Shown here: positions 1 through 12,187 of the stretch, piece after piece
Position numbering within the stretch: the first letter of the stretch is position 1
Layout: each line of letters opens with the position of its first letter
Source of the DNA: Sipunculus nudus
Taxonomy: Eukaryota > Annelida > Sipuncula > Golfingiida > Sipunculidae
DNA: 64,000 bases
Assembly: GCA_026874595.1 (NCBI GenBank)
Contig: CM049313.1
Location: forward strand, 67,386,659-67,450,658
Direction of reading: 5' to 3'
Notes under the pieces: model-generated
What the model was told of the DNA's origin: nothing
The model's input: the letters and a program-made list of their open reading frames with translations, nothing else
The model's database searches: none
Translations under genes and position numbers: made by a program

Positions 1-1639
1 CATGACTGCATAGTAGGGATACTGTTTCCTTTTAATTCCACAGAGAACGCAAATGAAGTAAATGTTAACTAAATCTCAAAGATAAATGCGTAAATTGAGT
101 TCGCGATTGAAGAGAGTTGCAGTATTTTGGTTCCTTAATTTGAGGAGGAAAACAAGTAAAAAACAAACAAAGAACAACAGTCCTTGTTTTAAATATAAAA
201 AATCAAAGATTCTACATTTGGCAGACAAAGACATTCTTTTTGCGGCGTTGAAAGTGTGTGTTATTCCACACCCAAACACAGGGTTCTGAAGCAAATTTGC
301 CATTAGATTTACAAAATACAGGTTCCATCACATAATAAATTTTAATATCACTTTCATTGAGCAGTTGGGGCTGTCAGGCCAAACGGGCCTCGATAGAATG
401 CGTTGATTTAAGCAAAATATCAGAAAAGAATGGCTGTTAACAACCACAAATGGCTCGGTGAAAAGAAAACCTCTGCAATGTCATTAACGAATAATAATAA
501 AGCAATGGGAGTAAATTAAGTACGCTTATCTTAAGAGACGGAGGAAATCAGGTATTGGCAGGACTAAAAATGGCTGCAATGTCAATGCCATTAATGGCAC
601 TGCGGGGGCAAAGAGAAGTTTGTTTTCTTTTTCCTTTCAGTGGAATATTCATATCCTGAAATAATCAATATGCCTTTTATAACGTTAGTATATGACATGA
701 ACATTTTCATCCTCCTGAAGCGAACCAAGTATCTTACTTTCATTTTAAGATTTGGGTGTGATCCAAAGAAAGTGTTATTCCCCCTAAACTTTACCGGTAC
801 ACAACCCCTTGTCACCAAAAGCTCTCCGCGTATTGAATATCGCCTAGAAGCCGCACTCGGAGTACTTTCGTGTCGCACACTAGAGCCCTTTTGAACTCTT
901 ACAAGTTTATTTTCGAAATTTTATCGAAACCGCTTATCAGGGCTGCTTTTTGCTGACACACCAACACTGGGATGAAATAGGTCGCATGTCGAATGTATTG
1001 TTACAGCGCAGCTAATAGGGGCATTGTTCTTTCTTATGGGAAGTTACTTTATATTTCTTTTATGCAGTCATCCGTCTGAACGAGTTTTCTATATTTACCC
1101 ACGTTTCAACCAGGAGCGAATAACATAATAATTTTCCATACTACGTAGGTCGGTGAACATTTCCTTAACGTGATTCATGACACATCCTGTACTGTGTCAT
1201 GTTTTGTTACTCTTTGAAAATTAAAGTGTTAATTTTTTAATATTTTTTGCATTGTATTGATGTGAAAATGCTATTTGCTCCGAGCGACAGTTGCGACAGT
1301 TCTCATTCTATTTTTGTTGTTGTTAATATAAAATATTTTGAAGGTTATTTTCAAATTCCATTATTTTTTTCTGGAATTGTGGGTTCTGATGAATAAACGT
1401 TATCTGGTATTTTTTCCAGGGCTTAATTGTATGTTTGTTTTTGACTGCATGTACGCCCGTTACGTCCCTTTTATGAAAAAGTATAAACTTTAAATTTGCT
1501 TTTTGAGCAATGCAAATCTACGCGTTGTAGAGGGGTCCCTATTGTGAGATGCTCCTAAACCTTGTTTGCATTCCCTTTTTCGGTCCTAATTTCCAGGTTC
1601 ATTCGTGCATAAGTGACTGTACATTTGAGAAAATATTCT
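1..1639. other. Non-coding DNA, no gene recognised
   Basis: I see only short open frames with no recognisable protein signature. A stretch near 375-420 (the words CGATAGAATGCG and AAGCAAAA) resembles one near 13830-13870, which suggests a degraded dispersed repeat. There is no splice-signal chain or RNA gene that I can support. Confidence 0.5.
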
Positions 1640-1860
1640 TTAATGTGCCGGGTCCACACCAAAATCTATCGTTTTTTATTGGCCCATATGTCATACCTGA
1701 AATGATCTGATAATGTCATGGGGTTCCCTTCATGAATACGTGAGTTAAGTTGTAAACAATCACAAACACACACACACACACACATGAACGGAGATTAACA
1801 CATGCCCTCCTTGATGAAGCACTGACCAAGTTAACAGAGGTATACGCTCAACGAGGTTCT
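1640..1860 (+). repeat. Dispersed repeat A, copy 1, with (CA)n core
   Basis: This block runs through GGGTCCACAC, AAAATCTA, TCGTTT, GGCCCAT, then a (CA)n run at about 1764-1784, then a segment ending with CCCTCCT. The same order of words recurs at 25505-25690, so the two are diverged copies of one interspersed family. The layout resembles a repeat common in marine invertebrates that carries a short tandem tract in the middle; that comparison is from memory. No open frame is present. Confidence 0.6.
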
Positions 1861-3548
1861 TACACGGAAGTAAGTGAAAAGTGGGTCCAAGAAATTATAG
1901 CAACGTCTCAGATAAGTGACAGATCGGATTAAGCATCTGCTTGTTACAGAAGCCAGGAAGATGAGATTATTGCACAAGAGCAGCTCATTTAGACTGATTG
2001 GCGGAAATCGAAGAAGTCATGGGACAAAGGAATAACGCTCAAATTTCAACGTCATAAATCTATTTGCAGTCCCCGTCGATAGCCTTAAATAAGGTTAAAC
2101 AATCAATATCCGGCCACCTAATTGAGAGTATTATTACACAATCTTGTTGGAATACATTTCTCTCATGTTGGGGTTGTGTTTGTCTTATTTCCTTCAAATC
2201 TACTGTTGTAGTTGTCAGATTTCCCCAAACGCTATTTACAAATATATTAGATTTCCTCTCAAACTGGCATCATACTTGTCGTAAGACTTCTCCGTTGAAG
2301 CCTTCCTCTATCTGTTCATCATTCTTCCTCTATTTGTATCGCTGTTTGGTATAGTGTCGGGTTGTTTTCTGGCAGGCGCGTTTTCCGGAGAAACACCGTA
2401 GTCGATCTCGCCCGATTGTGTGATTTCCGACCATGCAGCCTTGCGAAACGTCCGCGCTGATCTGCAAGTGTTGATGAAATCCGACACGACACATTATTCG
2501 TTACATTTCCGTTTACTCCCCCATCGTACTTGTATGACAGGTGAAAACGTATAAGATTGGAGTAACATATCGGAATAAAATGTGTCACATATCCATCTTG
2601 GTGTGTGGGTCTAGGGGTGGAGATGGGGATTTTTTTCACGATCGTTCCCCGCCTAGAGTGAGCGCTCTGCAAGCTTTACTGGAAAGACTGTGACCTAGTG
2701 TCGTGTTTCATTTTCCCCTGCAACCAAATAAGTAACCTTTTGCAATTTAAACAATCAATCACCTGGCAAGCGCAAAATTTGCATAATTTGGGCAACACTC
2801 CCAAACAGAACACATGTAATCTGAACAACAGCCCCTGTCCGCATGTTTTTCTGGATATTTTTTTTTTTCACAAAGGAGACCGTATAAAAAGTTCTAGGCC
2901 AAAGGTTGCAGGACCTTTTCCAGGACAACCGGTTGAATAATAATTTCTTACACTGCTCTTAATTCGTTTCACACAAGTTATCAAAGATATGGCAAAACAT
3001 TGCACAATGATTACGATATATTCATCACTAGAAGACAGAGATACGACAATTCCAGGTGATGACGTCAGTGAATAGGACGTAATACGCGACTAATCTTTGT
3101 GTCGTCACTCTTGTCTCATTAACAGCTCTCGCATCTATAGATATAGAAACCCTTCTGTGTAGGAGCGGTTTGGGGGCTCATTATTATTAATGGTTCAAAG
3201 GGGCGAAGTATAAAGGCTGCTGTGGCAAGGTCAATTCTGTAGACGTACATAGTACTTAGTTAAGTGTGCATTTAAAATTGAGGCGGCTTCCTGAACAATC
3301 GAAAAACCACATGGTCAGCTTTTAACGATCCGCTGTGTGATTCAAGAAAGCTAAGAGTAAACTCGTTTTAATCAGGTGTGTATAGACTACTCAAGTTAAC
3401 CAGCACCTAGACATTCAATTTTGATTTCTACTGCAGGGAGAAGCGGATGTCTATTTATGAACTAAGATGGATTTAATCACGGTTGATGTTTTATTACTTT
3501 GTTGAATAAGGCTCATTCATTGAGACAGTTGCGCTATTGCCGGTGAAC
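1861..3548. other. Non-coding DNA, no gene recognised
   Basis: The longest open frame lies on the minus strand at 2319-2672 (117 codons). It has no recognisable domain, no supporting splice signals and an arginine/threonine-rich low-information composition, so I do not call it a gene. The rest shows nothing I can identify. Confidence 0.5.
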
Positions 3549-4374
3549 TGTTATACAGGTGCTCTTTTTATTGTGTGACACATGCGTAACTCGTGTTTTG
3601 ACACCCTCGCCGGGCCGTTTGTTACATTCTCAGTTTAATCCGTACTGGTTGAACTCTCGTTGTCATGCTAGCCTTGGGCTTTCTCGCCTGGCCGAGGTCA
3701 CGTGTGGACCCTGGTGTGCAGAGACACAGCGACGTTTTTCTAGATGATTCTTGAACGCGTGTTTACCGTGTATTGTGTTAGGTTCTTCGAATGTTCGAGA
3801 AATAGAAGCTTCTCGGCTTATGGTGAAACGTTATATAAGGGGGCTGTGTTTTACAGCCGAGAGAGAGCAGTAGAAAAGATTTCAAGCGGACGCAGAAGCG
3901 TGTGTGTCACTTTCTGGGACCTTATCCGATGAGTGCGGCAATTAGAGATTTTCTAAAGACTTTCGCCTGGATTTTGTGACGAGTCATGTTTGGACTTAAG
4001 TTTTTTTCTGCATTGTTACAAGAGCTTTACACTGGACTGTCATTCTCCGAGAGTATACATTTAAAGAACTTATCGTTGTGACGTTGGTGGTATCAAGGTA
4101 CTGTGCATATTGTTTAATTAACTTAGTGATTGTATTGATTTGTTTTTATGGCGCTGTTATACTGTTTAATTGTATTGATTAAGTGTATTGTAATGTAAGG
4201 GTTGTTTTAAGAATAAATTATGGTGATTTGTTAACAAAAAACACTGACTTCTTTATTCATTCCCCTAGACATTTCACGCTGCCTAGTGATACAGAATCTG
4301 ATTTTTTTTATCTCCATTACAAAATTTTGGGTTCATCACGCATACGTGATCTGTTTATATTAGGTTCCGTAACA
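3549..4374 (+). mobile_element. Solo LTR of a Gypsy-type family (LTR copy 1)
   Basis: This 826-bp unit starts TGTTATACAGG and ends GTTCCGTAACA, the TG...CA form of an LTR. It has a TATA-like box (TATATAAGG, 3832-3840) followed by a segment shared with all other copies (GGGGCTG...GAGAGAG), then an AATAAA signal at 4212-4217. The last ~130 bp carry the family signature CCCTAGACATTTCACGCTGC and an imperfect palindrome (ATCACG...CGTGAT). Order therefore reads as U3, R, U5. No coding part lies beside it, so it is a solo LTR. The flanks (GAAC before, ACTG after) do not form a target duplication, which suggests a recombined or eroded boundary. Short open frames inside it are not genes. Confidence 0.75.
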
Positions 4375-4877
4375 ACTGAAGTACAACATGTCTTTCATAT
4401 TGCTTTTTTAATAAAAAAAATGCTGTTTTATAATGATTTCATAGAGTCAACTGTTTTGAGTAACATATAAGAAAATAATTAATCAAGCATTACTTTTTTG
4501 TTCAAGTTTTTCAAAAGAAAATATTTTCATAGAACATTCAGATCCCGGAACGCTTGTCTTTATCACGCCGTGTTTATGAGACAAACGGGCCAATCAACAG
4601 GCCTTCCCAGGAGGCATTGCGAGAAACGCCTAGAAGTATCCTTAGAGAACAAAACACCTCATCTGAGCAATAAGCCATGTCTCCAAACGAGTCGTACGTA
4701 GTTTGATCATCTTTTCATCGCTGGCAGCTCCCTGGTGTGTTGCGTCGCGAATGTCGTGGCAAATTACACAGGATCTTATATCTCACCTGGGTGGGTTATT
4801 AATGTGTGGCCATGTAAAGAAAACTGCTCATGTCGCCACGATAAAATCGATGGTTCAACTGATGGCTTTAAAGTTCA

Positions 4878-4911
<34 letters not shown>

Positions 4912-4996
4912 GCTGAATACACAGGTCGCTTCGCTTTTAATTGCTGTGTGTTTAGTCAGACAGAAATGGATATACATCTATGTAAATCCATCAAAC
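4375..4996. other. Non-coding DNA with a (GA)n microsatellite
   Basis: There is no recognisable gene. A (GA)n run occupies about 4881-4908. Open frames that cross it are repeat artefacts. Confidence 0.5.
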
Positions 4997-5066
4997 CATT
5001 TTAAGATTGTCACGTTTCATTCAGAAAAATGCATTTTAAGATTGTCTCGTTTCATTTAGAAAAATG
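4997..5066 (+). repeat. 35-bp tandem duplication
   Basis: Two adjacent 35-bp units (4997-5031 and 5032-5066) share CATTTTAAGATTGTC at their start and AGAAAAATG near their end, with two differences by eye. This is a young local duplication with no coding content. Confidence 0.8.
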
Positions 5067-5306
5067 CTATCTTCTTGATATGTTAATGTTAAACCTCAAG
5101 AGGAAACGTTTTGTTCTTGACCGGAAAATTTATATTAAAAGATAAATAAATGACTATGTATAAAAGGCGGTATTTTATGAGAATACAGTGGTTACACAGC
5201 GAATATTGGTGTATAATATCAACACAACGATTGAAGCGGATCGGCATGATTATTCATGGCTCTGACAAGAATGGATAATGTTATAGGTAGCTCTGAGAAG
5301 AATTAA

Positions 5307-5470
5307 TTAAAAAGAAAAAGATAAAATGAATAAAATATCAATTATATAAATCTGTTGGAAAAAATAGTAGCTCCTACCAGAATCTTAGTTAAAAAGAAAA
5401 AGATAAAATGAATAAAATATCAATTATATAAATCTGTTGGAAACAATAGTACCTCCTACCAGAATCTTAG
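5307..5470 (+). repeat. 82-bp tandem duplication
   Basis: Units 5307-5388 and 5389-5470 are near-identical. By eye they differ at only two positions, both in the segment after CTGTTGG. Each begins TTAAAAAGAAAAAG and ends CCAGAATCTTAG. The low divergence means a recent event. There is no open frame. Confidence 0.9.
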
Positions 5471-8400
5471 TACTGTTTAGCAGTATTATTAACATGCAAG
5501 AAACAACTGCAGTATGTGCAATAGAAAATGTTCGATGTAGATATGTCGAGTAAATTAGAGTTACTGAAATATCTTACCGTGTCCGTGCAATTCGATACTT
5601 ATTTTATTTTTAAAAAATTCATCAACATTTATATTATTTTTATTTTATTACTGACTTTTTTTTATAAAATTTCATCGACATCGATTTTAAATTTACATAG
5701 TAAGATTGACAGGTTGAGAGCCAATCTTAATAACAGTGTATTTTTAGATCCAATATTGTGGCATTAAGACAAATGTAGACGGTATTCGCAAATACATGGA
5801 TTTGGTGGATCTGTCACGAAATAAAATATACAATAGACGGAAAAATAAGTGACATTTACATTTTGGATGTAACCCTCTATATATGTTGTGTCAATGACAT
5901 GAGCCCGTCATTGCTGGGGGATGATAAATTTTCTCTGGTCGGGCATGGAGTTGGAGGTTATACTGTGACTCCGATAACAACAGGTATGATGGCCATATTC
6001 CGGGCCTGAGACAGATTAAGCTAGGTCGGTGAAAAGGTTAGGTTAAAAAATGGGAAAATCAGAGAAATATCGAGAAAAACATGTGTGAATACTATTTAAG
6101 AAACCAAAGTTGGTGGCAGCTTGATTTACACATAATTATACCTTAATTATAACACATAATTATTAACTTTTTTTTATTTCGCCGTTCAAACACACATACC
6201 CACACGAGCTATTGTGCATTGTAAAAATATCAAATATGAAATATCAACCTATCAATAGAGCAGGTTGTTAAGGATTTATATGCGGCCTGTAGGTTGGGAT
6301 GTGAACATCGACAAGTGTTTTTCACGACCTATGGACCTTAGCATTACAGTACTAAGATACAAACAAACAACGTTGGTTTATATAAGCAAAAGATCCTTTA
6401 TGTTGTATGTTTTAATCCATAAAAACAGTCAATGAAATTATTCATTAAAAACACGGCGGGCGTGCGTTTGACCGGGCACCCCTCTAAATTTATCTTTTGA
6501 AAAATCCATCCAAAAATTAACTCGTAAATCTTATTGTTCCGGGTTATACCATTACCGAATCGATATATGTCAGATTTTATCCTCGATCACCTAAACCCTG
6601 TACGCTGCAAAAAAAAAAAAAAACTTCAAAAAGAGAAACGCAGACTTGTACATGCAGCCGAAAATGTTATCGATGGGGATTGTGTTAACATGCAGGAGTT
6701 CGGGAAATGATGGGGAAAACGAGGCGGACGCTCTTCTTTGAATCACTGCTGATGGAGTAAAAGTTCACACGAGGACACCCACAAATAAAATCATATTTCA
6801 GAGATCCACATATGGAAGCGGTAAGCATTAGCATGATCGTAGCGCTAGCAGATGTTGGCGATGGACAAAGTTCTGACCTACTTTTTGTAATGATTGCTAT
6901 CAGCAGTCCGAGGCGGGCCTTTTCAAGCTCTAATATGCGAAACGTGAGTGGTACGGCACCTGCGAGGCTCTCAATAAAATGGCGCCAGGGAATGCCATGT
7001 TACACCGGAAAAGGACATCCAAATGGCACCTCTGAACATTTCTCAATAAGCTCGGAGTACTCTGGCGGTTATGGAGCGCGCTGGATGAGAGCAGATTCAC
7101 GGTTCATCCGTCACTAGGTAGAATGCTATTGATGAACTGATTACATTCAACAGCTGTTGGAAACCATGGTTCATATTAGAAATAGGATCGTGGAATGCCA
7201 TATCTAACGGTATATATGTATTGTATTATCCAGTGAACAGCATATGAACATGTATTTCAGCTAACGAAGTGTACACGTTTATTATTTTAATTAAATATTA
7301 GACTGTACTGTATAAATTATTGTATGTTGATCTTCTATTTTACATCATAATTATTAAGTCTTCTATTTATATCATCATATTACATTTTCATTCACGATAA
7401 CAATATGAACATATCTAAACCCGATTTTTTTCAAGCCATCTTTTGGATATTTGAAGAAGACAGAGAGAAAGAGAGACAAAAAGAGAGAGGGAGATAGACA
7501 AGAAGCCAGACACATATGACGGAGCAAAGAACAGGAACAGATGAAGGGGGGGGGGGGGGTTAAAGAGGATAAGGAAACAAAAGTCAAACAAATAAAAAAG
7601 TTCACAAAAAAAAACAAACATAATGCTGATGTCGAACAAATGTTTATAACATCATGATAATTTCTATATTTTCTCACAAAACGTAGTAAAACTCATCAAG
7701 CAATTGCACATGAACAGATCAGGTTTTACATTAGTTTATGAATGATAATATATATTTTTATTCTCATCTTTGTCATAGCATTGGTGGCTGTTCTTTGTTA
7801 TTAGGAAAATGCCTTTCATTCCAACCTTCTTCTTTGGAAGTAATATAAATTAATTAGGGAATGAATTTTTTAGTGTCATTTAAACACTATATACAATGTA
7901 TATATATGTATTGATATTTATAAAAATATAAATAACTAATTCTCTTTTTAATGCAATATTCCCTTAATATTCGTATGACGAAGAAAGATAAAAATTACAC
8001 GGAATTTTTACAAAGAAGGTTGGATTTCTTTTAAAAGAAATATAGAAAAAAATATTACATGAATTAATAACTTATAATTTTAGTACATAGGTAGTTGTGT
8101 TTAGGATATTCCCATAATTAAGACTTAAAGCCTGTGACATTAGGGTTCAAATGTGCACACAAAATGGCAGATGCTTCATGAGCGGTTTCGAGAAACTAGG
8201 ATTTCGTTGTTATAAAGGAGAAGCTGAAAATCATAAGGGGACAGTTATATAACTTTTAAAAAATACCCACGTGAGTAATTATTGTGTGTGAATTGGGCAT
8301 TAATCTCCATTCGCATGGATAAATTATTTATAGCTCGCATAATAAATGAATACAAAAGATAATAAATAATGGGTATATCATAGTCATGTGAACAGATTTG

Positions 8401-9359
8401 CAGGTAGAAGAACAAGTATAACCATTTTAATGAGTATATTACGAAGGATTCCATTGTGGGCTTATATTTTGGAGACATCTAATGCATAAGGATTACCGTT
8501 GTATAAAAAAAAGTGGTATTTGCCTCTCATGTTTTTGTTATAAATATTCATACAGACACTTATTCATCAAATGAAATATGCTACGGTATAGGTTCTATCC
8601 AATTAATCGCTGAGACTGTTGCCTTAGAACATCTTCCGAATACACAGGAAGCCTTGGAAACCATGTAGCTGCAGAGACCTACGGATCCGGGGAATCGTGT
8701 GTCAACGAATACGTTATGAAGAAACAAACTGGGTCAATCTGAAGCACTGGCTCTGATTGTAGGGAGGTCTGTAACTAATGAAACATCTGTAATCCATAAC
8801 TGAAGTGTCTAAATCAAATCATTGAATTAAGCAAGTTGTGCAAAAAAAAACGACGAGTGGTGAACTGTGTTGAACAAAGCTCGCGCGGCAGTGTGAAAAC
8901 AACACAGATGTAAAACTTGAGGATAAGAGAAAACACCATTCTCAATGTGACTAGAGGAATAAGACACATTAGCAACATGTAAAATCGAATTTCCGCCTGT
9001 CCTGAGAATTAAAAGAGAAATTTGCATCTATTGTGACTGCACTAAGGACTTAATAAGCTCTTTGGCGAGGCTGCAGAAAGCCAGCTTGTTCTTCTCTATG
9101 AATGGTAATGCCACCGTTTCAGCTTTGCATCAGCCAGGAAGTGTGGATGATTTTAGGGCTCCAAACTGCGTTTCTGCAGAGCTCCTGGCACTCCGGACAT
9201 GTTTAGATTGATTTGGTCCAGAGTAGAGGCAATGACGGTCTCTGTATTACCGCTAGGAATGTCATCAGATAAGACAGCAGTGTCCGTCAGGGGTCAATAC
9301 AGGATCAGTGAAAGATAGGGCATGAACCTCCTCGGGTAGGTTTACTCCCACCCTCCTCC
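5471..9359. other. Non-coding DNA, no gene recognised
   Basis: This AT-rich sequence has scattered short frames and no recognisable product. A pyrimidine/purine-rich tract and a G run (about 7546-7559) produce leucine/serine/proline-rich artefact frames on the minus strand near 7375-7677. No RNA gene, LTR or splice chain is supportable. Confidence 0.45.
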
Positions 9360-10087
9360 GCATTTCAGGTTACTCCATTTTATCTGAAATAGATTTCAGA
9401 TTACCCTGGGGGTTGTCTGAACGGCATTTCAGGTTACCCATGCACTGTTCAGCTTACTTCCTCGCTGATTTAACTAAATGATAAATCCTTATGTTTTTAA
9501 CTTATAATATATTTTCGATTAAGCCACGTGAACTCAAACTGTAAAAATTGAATAAGTCTATAAAAAAGTTGTCACACTCGTGCACTTCAGCAAAGCGCAT
9601 AAAAATTACAATCATATAATACATATTTTAACCATACTTGGACAGCTGAGTTTTAAAACGCTCGGCCTTCTCCGCTGGCGACCCGGGTTCGATCCCCGGT
9701 GTGGCTATAAGGATGGGTTGTAGTTGCCCGTCCAAGGTCGGTGTTTTTCTCCAGGTCCTTCGGTTTCCTCCACCCTTACCGACTACCGAGCGCCAACATC
9801 CCAGCCATGGAGAGTGCCTCGCATTAGTAAATATAACTAGTTGTACAATCCATGTAAAATAAATAAAGTTTCTTTTTTTAAGATTACTTTTTGGAAATCA
9901 AGAAGGAAGCAATAATAAGGACTTTAAGTAAATAAACACAATGAAACAACAGTTATGAAGGGATAACCTGATATCTCATATCGTAAATATGAAATCGACT
10001 TAAAGTTATCGGGGGTATTCTGAAAACGAATTCAGATTATGTCCGGTAATCTGAAGCGGGGGTAATTGATCTGAAATCGCCACACCA
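9360..10087. mobile_element. Foldback-like non-autonomous DNA element 1 (SINE nested inside)
   Basis: The left arm (9360-9445) carries repeated forms of TTCAGGTTAC and TTTCAGATTACCC. The right arm (about 9960-10087) carries the reverse complement several times (GGTAATCTGAA, GGGGGTAATTGATCTGAAAT). The arms are thus inverted and each is built of short sub-repeats, as in foldback elements. A tRNA-derived SINE (9632-9877) sits between them. A second element with the same motif lies at 60850-62150. No transposase is seen. The outer boundaries are approximate, and I found no target-site duplication. Confidence 0.5.
9632..9877 (+). mobile_element. tRNA-derived SINE, full-length-like copy (SINE type 1)
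   Basis: A tRNA-like head contains a clear RNA polymerase III B box (GGGTTCGATCC, 9685-9695) within ACCCGGGTTCGATCCCCGG. A weaker A-box-like region lies upstream near 9640. The body (GCCCGTCCAAGGTCGGTG, then a pyrimidine-rich CTCCAGGTCC...CCTCCACC block) recurs in the partial copy at 38189-38368. The 3' end is A/T-rich with AATAAATAAAG. The body identifies it as a SINE rather than a tRNA gene: the cloverleaf is incomplete and homology continues far past the head. Confidence 0.75.
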
Positions 10088-11943
10088 GAAGTGCTAGTAC
10101 AATATATACAAAACCAATCTCGCATTCTAAAGAACAGGGAAGAAAACGATGCGAGACGCAAATCTCTTGGCTACTTTTCGGGAATAAACGTACATGATTA
10201 CATTTTCCAGTATACAGGCGCTCTGTGTCCCCTCCCTCATAAATACAACCTTGTGTGTCACAGAAGCCCACTTTAAATGAACAAAAAAACATACTAAAAA
10301 TTATTCTCAGCAACAATAAAACATACAAGAGAATTATTCTCAGAATTATTCTATTTGAATGACAACAAACAATTGATGTAGATCGTCTTATTATCAGTCA
10401 ATTTTAGGGCAACAGACCAACTTCGGGTCATTAAGATACAATTATTAACCCATTAATTCATTCGTTGCTGGGTCCGTCTATTGAGGGTTGTTATTTTTGT
10501 ATTGGATGCGTTACCTTGTATTTTCATATAGGCCTACACTGCATCTCGGGAATTTATTGAAAGTTAATCTTTCAGATTCTAACTTCACGGCTTCATAAAT
10601 TGTTAGGTTTTAGCAAACGCATTTCACCCGACGATGTAACTCAACGGTCTTTTTTTATTATGGAAATAAAGTTTACAGAGATTTTAGGATGGGTACAATC
10701 GGTCTGGCTGGAATGTCTAATTGATTATGTTTCAAAGTTAGTTCTTATTGTAATTATTCCCTCATTTATACTCATTCATAATTCTAAGATGAACGGGACT
10801 TTACTAGCGAGAGCGCACTTGGGACCAAACAACCATTGATTTGATATATGATGTTGACACTCGAAGAGTTGACCCAGACAGTTGATAGTCGTAGCTATGA
10901 TCAATGCATAGGTAACGCAAGATGGTTAAGGTTGATTGAGAGACTGGGTGAGTGAACTTATTGATAGGTAAAGCTTCGCATTTTGTAAATGAGTATAGCA
11001 AAGAGTTCTACATAAGGATAACAGTTATAGCCTGATTGTGGATGTAGATGCCACATTTATGAGATTATTACAGGGGACTCACTTCAAGGTTTGCGTTTCC
11101 AACTCGATGGGACACCGCAAGATGCCTCAAATGAGGCCTAAATGCCATATTGATTCTAAAACTGAAAGGATTATCGAAATCTCACTTCCAACCGCAAACG
11201 TGAGGTGGGATATCACGACTCCGGTTGCATGAGTGCGCGCTCGCAGCAGCTGCACTTTTCCGCATATGCATTTGAATATACCTGTGTATTTGATCATTTT
11301 TTTAAATCAAATTTGCATTTGTATTTTCATGGGATGTAATTTAGCTAAATGATAAAATAATAAATGATATTCAAATTTGATTGATAACTTACTTAAACTC
11401 TTTCATCAAACGCTAAATGTTTTAAAGTTTGAATAGGAATGTAAATTTGGAAATGTCGGAGGCACGAACTGCAAAAGCTGAGCAGATTATGAAATCTTTG
11501 AAATAAAAAATACACACATAAGACCGAACACATCACCGGATTTTGCGTCTCCTACCGTTCCTTTTGCACTTCTTTATCCAAGTGGTATGGATAAAGGTTA
11601 CTTGCATTTCTAACACACGTCCACCTGCGCCATGGGTCTGAGTCCCCTTTTCTAAATTCTTCTTTCCGACCATACTAATTTGTCATTGTCTTTAATGTTC
11701 TCCGGTTAAATTTTACATGTAATGTATCATATACTATATTTATATACCTTATGCATTGTTTATTATTTATATATGTATATGTATGTTTTGCCACACAAAC
11801 AAGTCTATTGTTTCCGGACTTTCGAAATAAAACATGGTGCGATCGAGTTATTTTTTCACGTCCTACATGAGACACAATACGTGGAATTTAACCAGCTTTA
11901 GCCAAGTAAATAAAAAAAATACTCCATTTCTTGAAATGTTACG
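10088..11943. other. Non-coding DNA, no gene recognised
   Basis: I see no recognisable gene, RNA or repeat structure here beyond short low-information frames. Confidence 0.45.
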
Positions 11944-12187
11944 GATCCCGGGAGACGAAATGGTCAAAATAGTTATTAATATTATATAATATTATGCCTT
12001 CACGAATTACTTATAGGTCTGTCATCTTGGATAGCCCCGGATAAACCTCGGTCACAACCTGCTGCGGCTACCGCAAAACTTAGATCACCGTTCGGTTTTT
12101 GAAACCGCAGGATTACTTAGTAATCCTTTCCCACGAATCCGTGCGCACTGATTAATAAATATTTTGACCATGTCGTCTCCCGAGCTC
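11944..12187. mobile_element. 244-bp MITE with ~37-bp terminal inverted repeats
   Basis: The left arm (11944-11980) and right arm (12151-12187, reverse complement) share CGGGAGACGA/CATGGTCAAAATA, then TTATTAAT, with few mismatches. The interior has no open frame, so this is a non-autonomous palindromic element. I found no convincing target-site duplication, so the superfamily is unassigned. The inner sequence also holds shorter complementary stretches, which suggests a long hairpin. Confidence 0.65.

Noticed and set aside
2319-2672. 117-codon minus-strand frame
   Set aside because: It has no domain, splice context or recognisable homology. Length alone is weak evidence in 64 kb.
3559-4470. 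Plus-strand frames of 62-95 codons
   Set aside because: They lie inside the LTR or cross its end, with no domain and no conservation as protein among LTR copies.
9641-9720. tRNA gene at the B box near 9685
   Set aside because: The acceptor stem and A box are poor, and homology extends into a SINE body that is repeated at 38189-38368.
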